Origin: Nitrospirota bacterium
GTDB lineage: Bacteria; Nitrospirota; Thermodesulfovibrionia; Thermodesulfovibrionales; JdFR-85
Length of the DNA stretch: 32,896 nt
Assembly (NCBI GenBank): GCA_011321725.1
Contig: DROX01000205.1
Coordinates: 1-32,896 of the forward strand
Direction: 5' to 3'
Both the position numbers and the translations under genes were made by a program. This document shows positions 31,073-32,896 of this stretch, in pieces (position 1 is the first letter of the stretch; every line of letters starts with the position of its first letter). The notes under the pieces are model-generated. The model saw only the letters and a list, made by a program, of their open reading frames with translations. It ran no database searches and was not told where the DNA came from.

Positions 31073-31275
31073 TTATCGTCGGGAAAGCAGTTCTCTAACC
31101 TTCTTCCGGACAGATGGTCGGAATTTTAATGAGAAGGCAAAAAAGCGTATATTAAGAACAACTTGTTGTATAATGGAGTTAGATCAATAGAAGAGAAAAT
31201 AAATCCTTAAAGTAAAACCTGCTCTTCAGGTACCTGGATAGATATTACTTACATTCAATGAAAGGAGGTGCAGCT
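31073..31275 (+). other. Intergenic region before micropeptide copy 2
   Basis: 203 bp without a supported gene. A TATAAT at 31169-31174 could be a -10 box, with only a weak -35. AACAACTTGTT is a short inverted repeat just upstream of it. No TTCA array is present, so copy 2 of the micropeptide/Met-rich module appears to be controlled differently from copy 1 or by readthrough. Confidence 0.45.
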
Positions 31276-31518
31276 ATGAAGATCAAAAAGGTGACAAAAA
31301 AGAGTTCTTCGGCATGCAAGTGTCATAGCTCGTGCTGAGGCAATGGGTGGATGGTGGTTAGCAAGATACCTCACTCCAAGCCGGATGGATTAAAATGAAA
31401 AAAACCTGAAATATCAAAGGAGGAAATTGATTATGAAACGAATGTTCTTTACATTAATTATTGCCTTTGCCCTTCTGGCAGGAACTGCACTTGCACAGAT
31501 GGGCGGTGGGATGATGGG
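31260..31518 (+). repeat. Direct repeat copy 2: micropeptide plus start of Met-rich gene
   Basis: About 259 bp matching 29453-29707. It has a 3-nt insertion in the spacer after the micropeptide and a 1-nt insertion just before the second ribosome-binding site relative to copy 1. Confidence 0.9.
31276..31338 (+). CDS. 20-residue Cys/His micropeptide, copy 2
   Basis: Nucleotide-identical to the frame at 29469-29531, with AAAGGAGGTG 6 nt before the ATG. The two bases changed in the ribosome-binding-site spacer (AAGCC to CAGCT) lie outside the frame. Encoded peptide ends ACKCHSSC. It lies 94 bp ahead of the second Met-rich gene. Two intact copies in the same relation to a Met-rich gene argue for a real, selected product or leader. 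Confidence 0.65.
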   Translation: MKIKKVTKKSSSACKCHSSC

Positions 31519-31870
31519 TGGTTCTGGCAGAATGAGCGGAGATACCATGCAGGGACAGGGCTCCATGGAGAATCAGCAGATGGGACAGACCGGAATGATG
31601 ACAGGCCAGGAGATGACAGGCTCAATGATGCGAATAATGAAACAGATGGCGGATATAATGAAAAAGATGTCAGGCGCCATGTCTTCAGAGAAGATTGACA
31701 AGAAACACAGAAGAGAGATGGCAGAGATAATGGTAGAGTTATCCAGACACATGGAAGCCATGTCCATGTACATGAATGCAGGCAGGGCACCACGTGACAA
31801 ACTACAGGAAGAGCAGAAAAGGCTGGAAGAATTCAGAAAAAGACTGCAAAGATACAAGGATGTCTATTAA
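31433..31870 (+). CDS. Met-rich exported helical protein (second paralogue)
   Basis: 145-residue periplasmic protein. Signal peptide MKRMFFTLIIAFALLAGTALA, then QMGGGMMGGSGRMSG as in the first paralogue, a Met/Gln-rich part, and a long helical region very rich in Met (MMRIMKQMADIMKKMSGAMSS, and HMEAMSMYMNAG further on) ending in a charged helix QEEQKRLEEFRKRLQRYKD. It has lost the long GMM repeats of its paralogue and its C-terminus is not alignable by eye beyond the general charged-helix character. Copper or heavy-metal binding in the periplasm is the best guess. ATG at 31433 with AAAGGAGG 9 nt upstream. The YHS-fusion gene starts 18 nt later. Confidence 0.78.
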   Translation: MKRMFFTLIIAFALLAGTALAQMGGGMMGGSGRMSGDTMQGQGSMENQQMGQTGMMTGQEMTGSMMRIMKQMADIMKKMSGAMSSEKIDKKHRREMAEIMVELSRHMEAMSMYMNAGRAPRDKLQEEQKRLEEFRKRLQRYKDVY

Positions 31871-31888
31871 ACCGAGAAAGGGAAAACA

Positions 31889-32896
31889 ATGAAGAGAGAC
31901 CCCGTATGCAACATGGATGTTGATGAAAAGGAGGCCCTTACCACTGAATGTGAAGGTAAAACCTTTTACTTCTGTTCCGAAGGCTGCAGGGACAGGTTCC
32001 TGAAGGAAAAGGCCTGTAAACTCCCACGTACCACCTATGATCTGATAATAGTAGGTGGTGGTCCTGCAGGACTTACAGCTGCTGTTTATGCCGCAACCCT
32101 CCGGATGGATGCCTTCCTGATAGCCAAAGACCTTGGTGGTCAGGCCATAGACAGCACCAAGATAGAAAACTATATGGGATATGATTTCATCACAGGCCCT
32201 GAGCTGACAAAGAGGTTTCAGGATCAGTTGATACACTCCCACTATATAGACCACCTGATGGGACAGGTTGAAAAGATAGAGCCCTCAGAGGAGGGATTCC
32301 ATGTGGTCACCTCTGACCTGAAAAAATATGGTGCAAAGGCCCTGATCATCGCTACAGGCATGACAAGGAGGAAGCTCAGGATACCCGGTGAGGAGGAATT
32401 TCAACGCAAGGGTGTGTTTTACGGTAACATCCAGGATCTGTCCTTTGTCCAGGGTGAGGATACGGTTGTGATAGGAGGAGGAAATTCAGCATTGCAGATA
32501 GTTGAGAATCTACATACAGTGGCCGGTAGTATCCATCTTGTCTCAGACTCCGGGCTCAGGGCAGATGCTGTAATTATTGAGCGGATAAAGGGGTTCAGAA
32601 ATCTGAAAATCTATGAAGGATATACACCTGTTGAGTTCAGAGGGGACAAAACTCTTTCATCTGTTGTGATAAGAAAGATGGCCTCTCATGAGACCATGGA
32701 ACTTCCTGCAAAGGGTGTATTCATAGCAATAGGGCTTCAGCCCAACTCCTCTCTTGTTTCAGGTCTCTGTAAATTGAACGAACGGGGAGAGATCGTCATT
32801 GGCCCTGATTGTTCCACATCTTACCCTGGAATATTCGCTGCAGGGGATGTCACTAATGCATATGGGAAGAGGATCATCATAGCCTCAGGTGAGGGA
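31889..32896 (+). CDS. YHS domain fused to a thioredoxin-reductase-like flavoprotein (partial)
   Basis: Open at the window end; 336 codons visible. Residues 1-45 are a YHS-type metal-binding domain (DPVCNMDV, C7, and FYFCSEGC, C29 and C33), seen also in copper-handling proteins. From residue 50 a thioredoxin-reductase/AhpF-like flavoprotein follows: FAD motif IIVGGGPAG (53-61), GGQAIDSTKIENYMG, ATGMTRRKLRIPGE, NAD(P) motif VIGGGNSA (194-201), and GIFAAGDVT near the end. The redox CATC of thioredoxin reductases is absent: the place reads FYGNIQDLS (178-185). So it cannot work as a classic thioredoxin reductase; electrons may go from NAD(P)H through FAD to the metal or Cys site of the YHS domain. 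Weak ribosome-binding site. Confidence 0.85.
   Translation, partial: MKRDPVCNMDVDEKEALTTECEGKTFYFCSEGCRDRFLKEKACKLPRTTYDLIIVGGGPAGLTAAVYAATLRMDAFLIAKDLGGQAIDSTKIENYMGYDFITGPELTKRFQDQLIHSHYIDHLMGQVEKIEPSEEGFHVVTSDLKKYGAKALIIATGMTRRKLRIPGEEEFQRKGVFYGNIQDLSFVQGEDTVVIGGGNSALQIVENLHTVAGSIHLVSDSGLRADAVIIERIKGFRNLKIYEGYTPVEFRGDKTLSSVVIRKMASHETMELPAKGVFIAIGLQPNSSLVSGLCKLNERGEIVIGPDCSTSYPGIFAAGDVTNAYGKRIIIASGEG

Noticed and set aside
1-32896. CRISPR array, insertion sequence, integrase, tRNA or rRNA
   Set aside because: No regularly spaced repeat-spacer units, no transposase or recombinase motif, and no tRNA cloverleaf or rRNA segment recognised by eye.

Overview
The window reads as chromosomal DNA of an anaerobic or microaerophilic, respiratory, cytochrome-c-rich bacterium. 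The mix of a Nap-type nitrate reductase, cytochrome-c-type NO reductase, an octaheme hydroxylamine-oxidoreductase-like cytochrome, a CXXXY-type CcmE and an AcsE-like methyltransferase would suit the Nitrospirota (Thermodesulfovibrionia-like) or a deltaproteobacterial relative. That placement is inference from gene content; no marker gene is present. There are no rRNA, tRNA, CRISPR, IS or phage features that I can see.

Left part (1-15.7 kb, mostly minus strand): nitrogen-oxide respiration and its control. A NapH/NosR-like polyferredoxin (134-1081) and a small nucleotidyltransferase (1240-1635) flank norC-norB (norC has two haem domains). A nap cluster follows in the transcription order sensor kinase - response regulator - napA - OB-fold lipoprotein - napG - napH - napD - octaheme cytochrome c. 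No napB, napC or nrfA is present, so the likely route is nitrate to nitrite by NapA, then nitrite reduction by the octaheme protein, with NorCB removing NO. The kinase carries a periplasmic CXXCH haem motif. A divergent pair (RseC-like protein and a second polyferredoxin) and copC-copD complete the block.

Middle (16-19.1 kb, plus strand): a compact four-gene operon with a strong sigma70 promoter: AcsE-like pterin methyltransferase, rubrerythrin-like diiron protein, class I fumarase/tartrate dehydratase alpha subunit without its beta partner, and an atypical SDR epimerase.

Right-middle (19.2-27.6 kb, plus strand): a CCAHH membrane protein and a secreted protein, then a full cytochrome c maturation operon in overlapping array: ccmH-like, thioredoxin-like, ccmE (Cys variant), ccmF, ccmI-like, a beta-rich membrane-anchored protein, ccmA, ccmB, ccmC, ccmD.

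Right end (27.7-32.9 kb): a membrane-anchored nucleotidyltransferase (minus), then on plus a SHOCT protein and two copies of a module made of a 20-residue Cys/His micropeptide and a Met-rich exported protein. Between the copies lies a PduO-type cobalamin adenosyltransferase with a C-terminal membrane helix. A YHS-thioredoxin-reductase fusion runs off the window.

Regulatory logic visible in the DNA: (1) five promoters (copCD, the CCAHH gene, ccm, the membrane nucleotidyltransferase, and the SHOCT/micropeptide locus) carry 2-4 direct repeats of TTCAnnn at exact 11-bp period, each ending exactly 8 bp before a -10 box. This is the layout of an OmpR/PhoB-family activator, and the haem-kinase/OmpR-type regulator pair in the window is an obvious candidate. 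(2) Three FNR-like palindromes (ATGAy-N4-ATCAT) lie upstream of the two polyferredoxins, rseC and norCB. (3) At least five genes have a -10 box 5-6 nt before the ATG and no Shine-Dalgarno sequence, suggesting leaderless mRNAs.
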